Positions 24,928 to 33,047 of a stretch of DNA of 64,000 nucleotides are shown here, one piece after another. The translations under genes and the position numbers were made by a program. Source of the DNA: Flavobacterium hydrocarbonoxydans (GTDB lineage Bacteria; Bacteroidota; Bacteroidia; Flavobacteriales; Flavobacteriaceae); assembly GCF_009789235.1 (NCBI RefSeq), contig NZ_WSTB01000010.1:1-64000 (forward strand). The letters run 5' to 3'. The number at the start of each line of letters is the position of its first letter. Position 1 is the first letter of the stretch. The notes under the pieces are model-generated. The model made no database searches and was not told where the DNA came from. It saw only the letters and a list, made by a program, of their open reading frames with translations.

Positions 24928-25881
24928 ATGAGTTTTTTTAAAAAATTATTCTCTACTGATAAAAAAGAGACTTTAGACAAAGGTCTCGAAAAATCAAAAA
25001 CTACTTTTTTCTCGAAGTTAAGTAAGGCAGTTGCCGGAAAATCTAAAGTCGATGACGATGTTTTAGATAATCTGGAAGAAATCCTTGTAGCTTCAGACGT
25101 TGGAGTAGATACTACTTTGAAAATTATTAAAAGAATAGAAAAGCGTGTTGCCGAAGATAAATATTTAGGAACCGAAGAACTAAACCAGATTCTTCGTGAC
25201 GAAATAGGCGCTTTATTATCTGAAACCAATAGAGGTGAAGCTACCGAATTTGATATTCCGAAAGACAAAAAACCGTATGTTTTGATGGTTGTGGGTGTAA
25301 ATGGTGTGGGTAAAACGACAACCATTGGTAAACTCGCGTATCAGTTTAAGAAAGCGGGTTACAAAGTAGTGCTGGGTGCTGCCGATACGTTTCGTGCTGC
25401 TGCCATCGATCAGTTACAAGTTTGGGCAGACAGAGTAGAGGTGCCAATCGTAAGACAAAATATGGGTAGTGATCCTGCTTCTGTAGCTTTTGATACCTTG
25501 CAATCTGCAGTAGCTCAAAATGCAGATATTGTAATTATTGATACTGCCGGACGTTTACATAACAAAATCAATTTGATGAACGAGCTTACTAAGGTAAAAC
25601 GTGTAATGCAAAAAGTCGTTGCCGATGCGCCTCACGATGTTCTTTTGGTTTTGGATGGTTCTACGGGCCAGAATGCTTTTGAGCAAGCCAAACAATTTAC
25701 TGCCGCGACAGAGGTTACTTCACTTGCGGTTACTAAACTTGACGGTACTGCTAAAGGTGGTGTAGTAATAGGTATTTCAGATCAGTTCCAGATTCCTGTA
25801 AAATACATTGGTATTGGTGAAGGAATTGAAGATTTGCAGGTCTTTAATAAATATGAATTCGTAGATAGTTTCTTTAAATAA
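24928..25881 (+). CDS. ftsY: Signal recognition particle receptor FtsY
   Basis: 317 residues. There is a short N-terminal lead, an N domain (about 35-105) and an SRP-type GTPase domain. G1 is VGVNGVGKTTTIGKL (about 122-136). The ADTFRAAAIDQL insertion-box motif, DTAGRLHNK (about 205-213) and TKLDGTAKGG (about 268-277) follow. It docks ribosome-nascent chain-SRP complexes at the inner membrane. The acidic A domain of E. coli FtsY is absent, as in many Bacteroidota. A 58-residue membrane protein gene follows 8 bp later. Confidence 0.95.
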   Translation: MSFFKKLFSTDKKETLDKGLEKSKTTFFSKLSKAVAGKSKVDDDVLDNLEEILVASDVGVDTTLKIIKRIEKRVAEDKYLGTEELNQILRDEIGALLSETNRGEATEFDIPKDKKPYVLMVVGVNGVGKTTTIGKLAYQFKKAGYKVVLGAADTFRAAAIDQLQVWADRVEVPIVRQNMGSDPASVAFDTLQSAVAQNADIVIIDTAGRLHNKINLMNELTKVKRVMQKVVADAPHDVLLVLDGSTGQNAFEQAKQFTAATEVTSLAVTKLDGTAKGGVVIGISDQFQIPVKYIGIGEGIEDLQVFNKYEFVDSFFK

Positions 25882-25889
25882 TAGTCAGA

Positions 25890-26066
25890 ATGAGTTTTTC
25901 TTCTTTAAAAAATATATCATCACTTACTTTTTATTTTGTGAGTGTAGTTTGTTTCGTTTTAGCAAATGTTTTAAAAGATAAAAGTTTGTCTTTTTATTAT
26001 ATTTTATTGATCTTGGGTATCGTTTTTTTCTTTGCAGGAATGCTGAAAAGATTGCGATCAAAATAA
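25890..26066 (+). CDS. Small two-helix membrane protein downstream of ftsY
   Basis: 58 residues from ATG 25890 to TAA 26066. It reads MSFSSLKNISSLTFYFVSVV, then a second hydrophobic segment (FYYILLILGIVFFFAGML) and a basic end KRLRSK. Two transmembrane helices with a short KDKS turn are predicted by eye. It starts 8 bp after the ftsY stop, so it is likely co-transcribed. I do not recognise a family. The continuous hydrophobic pattern, an in-frame stop straight after a positively charged tail, and the position argue that it is real. Confidence 0.65.
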   Translation: MSFSSLKNISSLTFYFVSVVCFVLANVLKDKSLSFYYILLILGIVFFFAGMLKRLRSK

Positions 26067-26094
26067 TTATTTTCCTTTGAAATAGGCTACAAAT

Positions 26095-26285
26095 GTTCCG
26101 TTCCTACGGAACTTTTTTGCATATTCGATTATTACCAACGGATTGAAATCCGTTGCTACAAAATAATACGTTCCTACGGAACTTAGTTTTAAAAGAGCCG
26201 TAGGCTCGATAGATATTGTAGGGACGGATTTTAATCCGTTTACATAAATGAATCCGCGTACAAGAAAGAGCCTTAGGCTCGGTCA
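26095..26285. repeat. Cluster of short palindromic repeats
   Basis: The gap between the small membrane gene and the metalloprotease is packed with short palindromes: GTTCCGTTCCTACGGAAC (26095-26112), AACGGATTGAAATCCGTT (26137-26154), CGTTCCTACGGAACT (26169-26183), GAGCCGTAGGCTC (26195-26207), CGGATTTTAATCCG (26225-26238) and GAGCCTTAGGCTC (26268-26280). Two related units appear twice. No gene is visible. Confidence 0.85.
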
Positions 26286-26303
26286 ATATAAACTTGTCTG
26301 ATT

Positions 26304-26912
26304 ATGAAATATTATTTTCTTGTTTTACTTTTTAGCTTCATTTCCTGTACAAATTCAAAGAAGGAGAATAAGGAAGAAATTCAAATTAATAATCAAAAAG
26401 TAATTGTTATCCAGCCTTTGGGTGATTTTAAAACAAGTCAATCCAAAGAAATTTTTAATCAAATCAAGGCAATTAACTCCGTTGTTGTTTTAAGACAAAA
26501 TATTCCTTTTCCCGAAAACTCGTTTTACAAACCCAGAAATAGATTTCGTGCGGACAGTATCATTAAAAACCTAAAAAATAATATTGGTAAAGATTCTGTT
26601 ATTGTGGGATTGTCGAACTCAGACATCAGTACAACTAAAAACAAACACAGAGATTGGGGCGTTATGGGATTAGGTTATAATCCTGGGAAAGCTTGTGTGG
26701 TTTCGGATTTTCGGTTGTCGAAAGTAAATAAAAAACAACAGTTTTATAAACTGGTTTTGCATGAATTAGGGCATACTGAAGGTTTGCCTCACTGCAAAAC
26801 AAAAACCTGTCTGATGAGAGATGCCGAAGGCGGCAATCACTTTGACGAGGAAAAAGGTTTCTGTTTGAATTGCAACAACTTTCTGAAAAGTAAAGGGTGG
26901 AACTTGCTATAA
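26304..26912 (+). CDS. Archaemetzincin-like metalloprotease, lipoprotein
   Basis: 202 residues. The signal peptide ends at a lipobox Cys15 (FISC), followed by TNSKKENKEE. The C-terminal part carries HELGHTEGLPHC (about 153-164): a metzincin HExxHxxGxxH zinc site with a Cys right after the third His. KTKTC, then LM (the Met of the Met-turn), and after 15 residues CLNC complete the pattern, so it matches the archaemetzincin signature HExxHxxGx3Cx4CxM...CxxC almost exactly. The cysteines should bind a structural second zinc. Known archaemetzincins are mostly cytoplasmic, so a lipoprotein form is notable. The substrate is unknown. It is flanked by repeat-rich DNA and no related genes. Confidence 0.85.
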   Translation: MKYYFLVLLFSFISCTNSKKENKEEIQINNQKVIVIQPLGDFKTSQSKEIFNQIKAINSVVVLRQNIPFPENSFYKPRNRFRADSIIKNLKNNIGKDSVIVGLSNSDISTTKNKHRDWGVMGLGYNPGKACVVSDFRLSKVNKKQQFYKLVLHELGHTEGLPHCKTKTCLMRDAEGGNHFDEEKGFCLNCNNFLKSKGWNLL

Positions 26913-26926
26913 CGTTTTTATTTAAA

Positions 26927-26991
26927 ACCACATAAGAAATATTAGTACATAGAAAAAAATATATTAAATGAACTTATATTTCTTATATGGT
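26927..26991. repeat. ATATAAG-type inverted repeat, copy 2
   Basis: ACCACATAAGAAATATTAG (26927-26945) faces CTTATATTTCTTATATGGT (26973-26991). The arms match the repeats at 369-644 and 58990-59061. It lies between two converging genes and could terminate both. Confidence 0.7.
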
Positions 26992-27021
26992 GAAATGTTT
27001 TCTTCCAAGTGTAAATTAGTT

Positions 27022-28086
27022 TTACTGATATAAGGCGCTAATTTTCTCCCATAGCGTTTCATCAAAATCGGATAAGGCTAGATTTACGTCATCTGCGGCA
27101 TCGCCCATCCTGATGATGACCATATTTTTGCTTGGCACAACATATATTTTTTGATCGTTTTTACCCAATGCCATAAACATATCGTTTGGTGCCGTTGGAA
27201 TAATACTTCCTGGAAGTGTAAGCTGTGATTGTGGCAAATGATAACTTGATTTTCCGTTTAGCCACCATAAATAACCGTATCCTAAATTGATGTTTTGTGA
27301 AGTGTTTGTAGCTTCATTAAAATAAGCTTCGTTTAAGATGATTTCGTTATTCCATTTTCCTTTATTGAGCATCAAAAGGCCAAAACGAGCCATACTTCTT
27401 GAAGTACTAGTGTAAACGCTATTTACCCCAAGTTGTACCCAGTTTCCGTTCATGCCAATTTTATCTCTTAATTTGGTATTAAAATAGTTTTCCCAAGTTT
27501 GTCCACTGGCTTGAGCTACTACGTCCTGTAATTTTACATAGACATTATGATACGCCCATCGGGTTCCTGCATCGGCTTTATAAATAAGGCTTGCGGGATC
27601 GACATCGTCTGTACTGTCATCAAGTCCGGAAGTCATGGTAAGTAAATGTTTGCAGGTAATTAGGTTTTCTTTTGCTATTGTTTCGCTTGTCCAGCCTGTG
27701 CCAATATATTGCGACACTTTATTGTTGATGCTAATTAGGTTTTCCTGTTGTGCTATTCCGGTTATTGTAGCAGTTAATGTTTTCCCCGCACTTGCCCAAT
27801 ACCAATTGGTGCTTGCGTTGTGACCGTTGAAGTAATTTTCCATTACAATTCGGCCATTGACTAGAATAATAAACGATTTTGAGTTTTTGAGTTCCAGATA
27901 ATCTAAAAGTGGCTGTACGGCATTCTGGTTCCATTTTAGGTCTGAAATGGATTGTGTTTCCCAGTTTGTTCCGCTTAAAGGAGGAAAATACAGTGTTGGT
28001 TCTGGAGTAGGAGTTGGTTCGGTTGAATCTTTACTGCAGGCGGAAAATGCAAACAGTATCAGTAGGATACAAAGATTTTTAGTCAT
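27022..28086 (-). CDS. Serine hydrolase of the beta-lactamase (class C/S12) fold, lipoprotein
   Basis: 354 residues from the ATG at 28086, where the lipoprotein signal begins (MTKNLCILLILFAFSAC, Cys17). An upstream in-frame start at 28128 is less likely. The mature part has a Pro-rich linker (TEPTPTPEP), then the catalytic SAGK (WYWASAGKTL, SxxK), TMTSGLDD and WAYHNVYVKL (YxN). GYGYLWWLNG lies where the third motif region begins. Such proteins include esterases, D-amino peptidases and class C beta-lactamases. This one lacks evident beta-lactamase specificity and is best called a serine hydrolase. Its location would be periplasmic or surface. Confidence 0.8.
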   Translation of the reverse strand: MTKNLCILLILFAFSACSKDSTEPTPTPEPTLYFPPLSGTNWETQSISDLKWNQNAVQPLLDYLELKNSKSFIILVNGRIVMENYFNGHNASTNWYWASAGKTLTATITGIAQQENLISINNKVSQYIGTGWTSETIAKENLITCKHLLTMTSGLDDSTDDVDPASLIYKADAGTRWAYHNVYVKLQDVVAQASGQTWENYFNTKLRDKIGMNGNWVQLGVNSVYTSTSRSMARFGLLMLNKGKWNNEIILNEAYFNEATNTSQNINLGYGYLWWLNGKSSYHLPQSQLTLPGSIIPTAPNDMFMALGKNDQKIYVVPSKNMVIIRMGDAADDVNLALSDFDETLWEKISALYQ

Positions 28087-28216
28087 GGTTTTTTGGTTTA
28101 GGTTTAGGGTAAGACCAAAAATATGCAAATTAGTTTAAAGGGTTTTGTGATTTTTTATTTCTTTTGAATTTTTATCGATTAACTTTGTAGTTCGCAAATT
28201 TTTTCTTTTGAAAACC

Positions 28217-28301
28217 GGAGCCCTAGCCCTGATGGAAGCGATATCCTTTTTATTTTTTCTTTAAAAATAAAAAGATATAGCGGACAGCAGGAAATAGCTC
28301 C
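28217..28301. repeat. REP-like dispersed element, copy 2
   Basis: It starts GGAGCCCTAGCCCTGATGG and ends AAATAGCTCC. An AT-rich inner stem (CCTTTTTATTTTTTC...AAAAATAAAAAG) sits between the arms, with GGAAGCGATA and TATAGCGGACAGC as inner flanks. On the other strand it matches the element at 60381-60463 closely. Confidence 0.75.
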
Positions 28302-28319
28302 TTATAAACAATATTACTT

Positions 28320-28760
28320 ATGAAAAATACTTTTATGATTTTGGTTTTATCGCTTTTGTTTGTGGGTTGCAAACAGGAAATTAAACCGGAAGATATTGCA
28401 AAACTGAACGGGTATTGGGAGATTGAAAAGGTGGTTTTTGACAAAGGTGAAGAGAAGGATTACGGGATGAATGAGAGTTTTGATTATTTTGAAATCAAGA
28501 ATAATAAAGGATTCAGAAAGAAAGTTATGCCACAGTTTGACGGGACTTTTTTGACCAGTGATTCTTTCGAGAATGTGTCGGTACGTTTTGCAGATGAAAA
28601 AGCTTTTCTGGATTATAAAACGGCTTACGCAAAATGGAGTGAGGAACTGATTTCGATTTCGGATGAAGAACTGGTGGTTAAAAACGCAGAGAATAAAGAA
28701 TATCATTATAAAAAGGCAGCGCCTGTAAATTTAACAAAAGATGGCGAAAAGACTAAATAA
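28320..28760 (+). CDS. Small lipoprotein, lipocalin-like, function unknown
   Basis: 146 residues. The signal peptide ends at Cys17 (LLFVGC), followed by KQEIKPEDIAKL. The mature domain starts NGYWEIEKVVFDKGEEKDYG and continues in short strands (FDYFEIKNNKGF, FENVSVRFADEK, DEELVVKNAENKEYHY), like small lipocalin-type proteins of Bacteroidota. I cannot assign a function. Its last 20 nt overlap the start of the DciA-like gene, indicating translational coupling. Confidence 0.75.
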   Translation: MKNTFMILVLSLLFVGCKQEIKPEDIAKLNGYWEIEKVVFDKGEEKDYGMNESFDYFEIKNNKGFRKKVMPQFDGTFLTSDSFENVSVRFADEKAFLDYKTAYAKWSEELISISDEELVVKNAENKEYHYKKAAPVNLTKDGEKTK

Positions 28761-29037
28761 TCAAAGTTCGATTGGAGATGTTTTGCAACAGATTATTCAG
28801 GTGAATAAACTGCAGCCCGGTATGGACCAAATTGATGTAAAGGAAGCCTGGCGTCAATTGATGGGGAACGGTGTGAATACTTATACTAAAAATGTGGTAC
28901 TGAAAGGAAGCACATTGTATGTAGAACTTGGTTCGGCAGTTTTGAGAGAAGAATTGAGTCACGGAAAATATAAAATAGTCAAAATGATTAACGAAGAATT
29001 AGGACGTGAAGTGGTGAAGGAAGTGGTTTTACGCTAG
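28741..29037 (+). CDS. DUF721 (DciA-like) protein
   Basis: 98 residues. SIGDVLQQIIQVNKLQPGMD, AWRQLMGNGVNTYTKNVVLK and GSTLYVELGSAVLREELSHG are typical of DUF721, whose best-studied member DciA loads the replicative helicase in bacteria without DnaC. In Flavobacteria the gene is often near a small lipoprotein and ndk, as here. I did not use a gene symbol because the function is not certain for this short form. It overlaps the upstream gene by 20 nt and is followed by a terminator. Confidence 0.8.
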   Translation: MAKRLNNQSSIGDVLQQIIQVNKLQPGMDQIDVKEAWRQLMGNGVNTYTKNVVLKGSTLYVELGSAVLREELSHGKYKIVKMINEELGREVVKEVVLR

Positions 29038-29064
29038 TTTTAGATTTTAGATTTTACTGCATAA

Positions 29065-29098
29065 AAAAATCCATTCGTCTCGACGAATGGATTTTTTT
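29065..29098. terminator. Bidirectional terminator between DUF721 and ndk
   Basis: AAAAATCCATTCGTC (29065-29079) and GACGAATGGATTTTT (29082-29096) form a perfect 15-bp stem with flanking A and T runs. It serves the converging genes on both sides. Confidence 0.9.
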
Positions 29099-29151
29099 GT
29101 TTTGAATGTTGAGCTCAGAATCTAAAATCTGAATGCTATAATCATAAATTA

Positions 29152-29571
29152 TTAAAACTGCTCTCTACCAGCAAAGTGAAATGCACCTTCGATAGCAGCA
29201 TTTTCGTCGCTATCAGAACCGTGTACTGCATTTTCTCCGATAGAAGTTGCGTATGCTTTACGGATAGTTCCTTCAGCAGCTTCAGCTGGATTTGTAGCTC
29301 CAATTAAAGTTCTGAAATCTTCTACTGCGTTGTCTTTTTCTAAAATAGCAGCAACAATTGGTCCGCGTGACATAAATTCAACTAACTCTCCGTAGAAAGG
29401 TCTAGCAGCGTGAACAGCATAAAATGCCTGAGCATCAGCTACAGTTAATTGCGTTAATTTTAAGGATACGATTTTGAAACCTCCGTTTGTAATCATTGCT
29501 AAGATATTCCCGATGTGTCCGTTTGCTACAGCATCTGGCTTAATCATTGTAAAAGTTCTATTTGTTGCCAT
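29152..29571 (-). CDS. ndk: Nucleoside diphosphate kinase
   Basis: 139 residues, the normal Ndk length. It begins ATNRTFTMIKPDAVANGHIG. The active-site His is in NAVHGSDSDENAAIE, and FMSRGPIVAAIL and LIGATNPAEAAEGTIRKAYA are typical. It balances nucleoside triphosphate pools in the cytoplasm. It is monocistronic and ends at the bidirectional terminator. Confidence 0.96.
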   Translation of the reverse strand: MATNRTFTMIKPDAVANGHIGNILAMITNGGFKIVSLKLTQLTVADAQAFYAVHAARPFYGELVEFMSRGPIVAAILEKDNAVEDFRTLIGATNPAEAAEGTIRKAYATSIGENAVHGSDSDENAAIEGAFHFAGREQF

Positions 29572-29693
29572 TTTCTTGCGAATTTTAAATTTTGTGCAAA
29601 AGTAGACTTTTTTTATGAATTGATTTTAATTAATTCATAATTTAAGCATTTTATAATGATGTTTTGATAAAGAAAATTTTGTGAGATATATTT

Positions 29694-29721
29694 GTAGAGA
29701 CGCACTGCAGTGCGTCTCTAC
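29694..29721. repeat. 28-bp perfect palindrome, copy 1
   Basis: A fully symmetric 28-bp site whose central 20 bases are AGACGCACTGCAGTGCGTCT, flanked on each side by GTAG/CTAC-type arms. The same core occurs at 56941-56968. It lies downstream of the DUF5009 copy 3 gene and upstream of ndk. Confidence 0.85.
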
Positions 29722-29733
29722 GTATTTTAAATA

Positions 29734-31005
29734 TTAAACTTTAAAAATCTGTTTGTTTTTATAGAAAATCCATAAAATAAAAGACCAAATTGCAACATAT
29801 ACTAACGCTCCGGCCAGCGAAGCCGTCATTGGGTTGCTGAAAAAAGGCGCAATCCCAAAACGGTATAAATAATCTAAAAGATTCGTTTGTTGTGCAGGAT
29901 TATTAGGATCGGTTACCGGAATCATTACTAATGATTGCGGAATTATTTGTGATGCAAAAAATACAATCATTGGGTTTACGCCCCAGATAAGGAATAATTT
30001 GAATCCTTTTTTGTAATTCGCAATGTCAATAATGTAATATAAAAAAGCGAGACAGGTAGTGGCTAACCCTGTTGTATATAATACATAACTGCTTGTCCAG
30101 AGTGATTTGTTTATAGGGAAAGCAAAATTCCATAGCAAACCTCCAATAATCAGGGCTATACCCGTAATGGCCATTTTTTTGACAATTTCTGTTTTAGAAA
30201 TCTGAAGTTGTAAAATCTGACCAATCAATAAACCGATAATTCCGTTTACAATTGATGGCAGCGTGCTCAAAATTCCTTCCGGATCCCAGGTTATGGTGCC
30301 ACTGTACATGTGACCTTTAAGTAAAAGACTATCAAGCCAGGAAGCAAAATTTGTTGCTTTGCCCAAATTTGCTTCTCCAATTCCTGGTACAGGCAGTAAG
30401 GTCATAACTGCCCAATAACCTAATAAAATTGCAGCTCCGGTAATAATTTGTGTTTTTTTCGTTGTTTTTAAATACAAAAGGGAAACTACAAAATAGACAA
30501 TAGCAATTCGTTGTAAAACTCCCGGTAATCGCACATCCTGATACGCTTCTATTCCGCTATACGCTAAAATTAGATAAATGAATAAAATGGAAAACGCCAG
30601 AATGTTTTTTATTTTCGAGCTGAAATTGCCCATTAAAGCATATCCTACTGCAACAGTAATTACTAAACGGCCTATTAGAAGCGGCACTCCTTCAAGACCA
30701 AATAACTGTATTTTACTAAAAAAGTTAAAGAAAATCCCTAAGCATAACATGCGTAAAGAACGAACTAAGATTTTATTGAAAGTAGTGCTGTCATACCTTT
30801 TCTCAGGCATAGCTAGGGGTACAGCAACTCCCATGATAAAGATAAAAAACGGAAAAACCAGATCGGTTGGGGTACAGCCATGCCAGTCAGCATGTAATAA
30901 TGGTGGGTAAACATTGCCCCAGTCGCCCGGATTGTTTACAATTGTCATTAATAAAATAGTCAATCCTCTGAAGACATCTAATGATATCAAGCGCTCTCTA
31001 GTCAT
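29734..31005 (-). CDS. DUF5009-type membrane acyltransferase homologue (copy 3)
   Basis: 423 residues with about eleven transmembrane segments. RLISLDVFRGLTILLMTIVN (about 5-24) and PTDLVFPFFIFIMGVAVPLA are the family signature. VRLPGVLQRIAIVYFVVSLL (about 160) is a motif also present in human HGSNAT (heparan-alpha-glucosaminide N-acetyltransferase) relatives, so this copy most resembles the acetyltransferase branch. Acetyl-CoA at the cytoplasmic side would donate to a periplasmic glucosamine residue in such enzymes; for this protein that is an inference. It is transcribed alone on the minus strand, between ndk and bshC. Confidence 0.8.
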   Translation of the reverse strand: MTRERLISLDVFRGLTILLMTIVNNPGDWGNVYPPLLHADWHGCTPTDLVFPFFIFIMGVAVPLAMPEKRYDSTTFNKILVRSLRMLCLGIFFNFFSKIQLFGLEGVPLLIGRLVITVAVGYALMGNFSSKIKNILAFSILFIYLILAYSGIEAYQDVRLPGVLQRIAIVYFVVSLLYLKTTKKTQIITGAAILLGYWAVMTLLPVPGIGEANLGKATNFASWLDSLLLKGHMYSGTITWDPEGILSTLPSIVNGIIGLLIGQILQLQISKTEIVKKMAITGIALIIGGLLWNFAFPINKSLWTSSYVLYTTGLATTCLAFLYYIIDIANYKKGFKLFLIWGVNPMIVFFASQIIPQSLVMIPVTDPNNPAQQTNLLDYLYRFGIAPFFSNPMTASLAGALVYVAIWSFILWIFYKNKQIFKV

Positions 31006-31118
31006 AATTTTTGGTAAATAGGTTAGTTTTTGTTTTTTTAAAAGGTTACTATTTGGTTTGAGAGGGCATAATTTCAGGAGAGAGTGGTTATTTATTTCTG
31101 ATGCTTATTCCTTTATTT

Positions 31119-32708
31119 TTATATTGTAATGATTGAAAAATGGGTTTCTAAGGGCTGTAATTTTTGCATCAAAAGCGGAATTAACTGCTCGCCTTTTTCT
31201 AGATAAAATTCCGAAAAATTAGCCTGACGTTCCTGCAAACCCTGGTTAGGGAACAATTCGCACTGCAAATCTACTACACGCTGTAATTCGTCATTCAGTT
31301 TTCTTTTTTGTGCTTTTAGTAAACGTTTCTCCAGGTTTTCAAGACCTTTTGTCTGTTTGATTTCCTGTGCTTTTACAGCTCCTGTAAAAGATTTGTCCGT
31401 TTGTTGTGCTAACTCAAAAAGATATTGAAATTGTTTTTCTAAAATCTCTTTTTGAGGCGTTAAATCAATTGGGAAATCAGAAATCTTGTGTGTAATCGTA
31501 TTGATTAAATCGGCTGGTTTAGTAAATAAATCTTTCCAGCTCAAATTTAATTTATCAGCTTTATTGTTTTGTTTTTCAGAAGTCAGCAGCACTGAATTAC
31601 GAATCAGCAGCATCGGAAATGTAATGTTTACAGCATCAAAAAATGCTTTTAATTCCAGCCAATACGCAATTTCTCCGCCTCCTCCAATATAGCATAAATT
31701 AGGTAAAATAATTTCCTGATACAAAGGGCGCATAATTACATTAGGACTGAATTTCTCCGGATTGCTTTCCAATAGCTTTAGAATTTCTTCTTCAGAAAAA
31801 GAAATTTTGGTGTTATTGACACTATATTTATTATTTTCAAAAACAATTCGCTCACGCAACTCATCTTCGATATAGAATAAATTGATTTCGCGGGGATTTA
31901 CCTGAACCGTATAATTTTTAAGCTTTTCGATGGTTTCCTGAACAGCTTTAAAAGAAGTTTGAGACTGCAATTCTTCTTTCATATACGGGATAAATGCTCT
32001 TTTTAAATCGGCATCATCCGCATCCAAAATAACCAAACCATGATCTGCGAATAAACTATTGGCTAAAAAACGAGTGGCATCGGCTAATTTTTCGTGTTTT
32101 AGATACGCTTCTTCGAATAATGTTTTCAAAACGGCAGCATTAGTGCTAGTGCCTAAGTCTTTTGTGTAAATTTCGAAGAATTCAGCCAAACCTTCGGTAG
32201 AAAGTCTTCCAACCGGACCGGTACTGTCTTTGTTCCAGCGGAATTTTTTCCCTTTAAAATTAAAATAATTAATTTCTTCAAAATCATGATCTTCCGTCGC
32301 CATCCAGTATATCGGAACAAAATTTTGTGTGGGATATTTTAACTTTAATTCTTTAGTAAGATTAATGGTCGAAATGATTTTATACAAAAAATACAACGGA
32401 CCGCTAAACAAGTTTAACTGATGTCCGGTGGTAATAGTAAAAGTATTGGGAAGTGCTAAAAGCGCAATATTTTGCGTTGTAGAATCTGATATTTCGATGT
32501 TTTGGTATTGCTTATTTAAGACTTCAACCAAAGGGATTCGGTTTGCATTATCGAAATTAGCTTGTTTTTCAATGATTTGCTTTTCAAAGTTCTCCAGAGT
32601 TGGAAAATGATTGTATAGTGGTTGTAATTCTGATTTTTGATCTAAATAATCTTGTATCAATTTTGAGAAATATCCTGAGTTTTGGTAGCTGATACAGTCG
32701 GTGGGCAT
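31119..32708 (-). CDS. bshC: Bacillithiol biosynthesis cysteine-adding enzyme
   Basis: 529 residues, the full BshC length. Diagnostic stretches are TGHQLNLFSGPLYFLYKI, VPIYWMATEDHDFEEINYF, the RWNKDSTGPVGRL block and LCYIGGGGEIAYWLELKAFF. A coiled-coil helix lies near the C-terminus (about 445-500). It adds cysteine to glucosaminyl-malate, the last step of bacillithiol synthesis, in the cytoplasm. BshA and BshB are not in this window. Confidence 0.93.
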   Translation of the reverse strand: MPTDCISYQNSGYFSKLIQDYLDQKSELQPLYNHFPTLENFEKQIIEKQANFDNANRIPLVEVLNKQYQNIEISDSTTQNIALLALPNTFTITTGHQLNLFSGPLYFLYKIISTINLTKELKLKYPTQNFVPIYWMATEDHDFEEINYFNFKGKKFRWNKDSTGPVGRLSTEGLAEFFEIYTKDLGTSTNAAVLKTLFEEAYLKHEKLADATRFLANSLFADHGLVILDADDADLKRAFIPYMKEELQSQTSFKAVQETIEKLKNYTVQVNPREINLFYIEDELRERIVFENNKYSVNNTKISFSEEEILKLLESNPEKFSPNVIMRPLYQEIILPNLCYIGGGGEIAYWLELKAFFDAVNITFPMLLIRNSVLLTSEKQNNKADKLNLSWKDLFTKPADLINTITHKISDFPIDLTPQKEILEKQFQYLFELAQQTDKSFTGAVKAQEIKQTKGLENLEKRLLKAQKRKLNDELQRVVDLQCELFPNQGLQERQANFSEFYLEKGEQLIPLLMQKLQPLETHFSIITI

Positions 32709-33047
32709 AATTTTATATTTATTTTTGATAGCTGTAAATTTAATGAAAATATGTACTTAAATTTTTTTTTAACTAATGCTTAATATTTGATTTTTAATTT
32801 TTTGTTTAAAATATTCATAATCAGTATTGTGGTTCTTTTTTTTGGTTTTTGTAATAAAGGATTTTTTTATAAAAAACAATCGCATTCAACCTTGTTTTTT
32901 TGTTAAAATTCTGAGAGTAACTTAAAAGTATTGTGCTTAAATGTGAGTTTTTAATAATGAAACTATATTTTTGCAGGCAAATATTTGTTGTGTTAATGAG
33001 TTGCTTCATTTTACAACTTTATTTTTAAAAAAAAATATCAAACCAAA
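32709..33047. other. Divergent intergenic region between bshC and the MHS transporter
   Basis: A 339-bp, very A+T-rich gap. I see a TATTTTTG (perfect TAnnTTTG) at 32966-32973 that could be the -7 box of the transporter gene, 75 bp before its start, and no clear -33. A 62-codon frame on the minus strand (32821-33009) has no features of a gene. No repeats or RNA genes were recognised. Confidence 0.55.

Noticed and set aside
32821..33009. 62-codon minus-strand frame between bshC and the MHS transporter
   Set aside because: It has a Lys/Asn/Ile/Tyr-rich composition from A+T-rich DNA, no signal and no promoter, and overlaps a likely promoter of the transporter.
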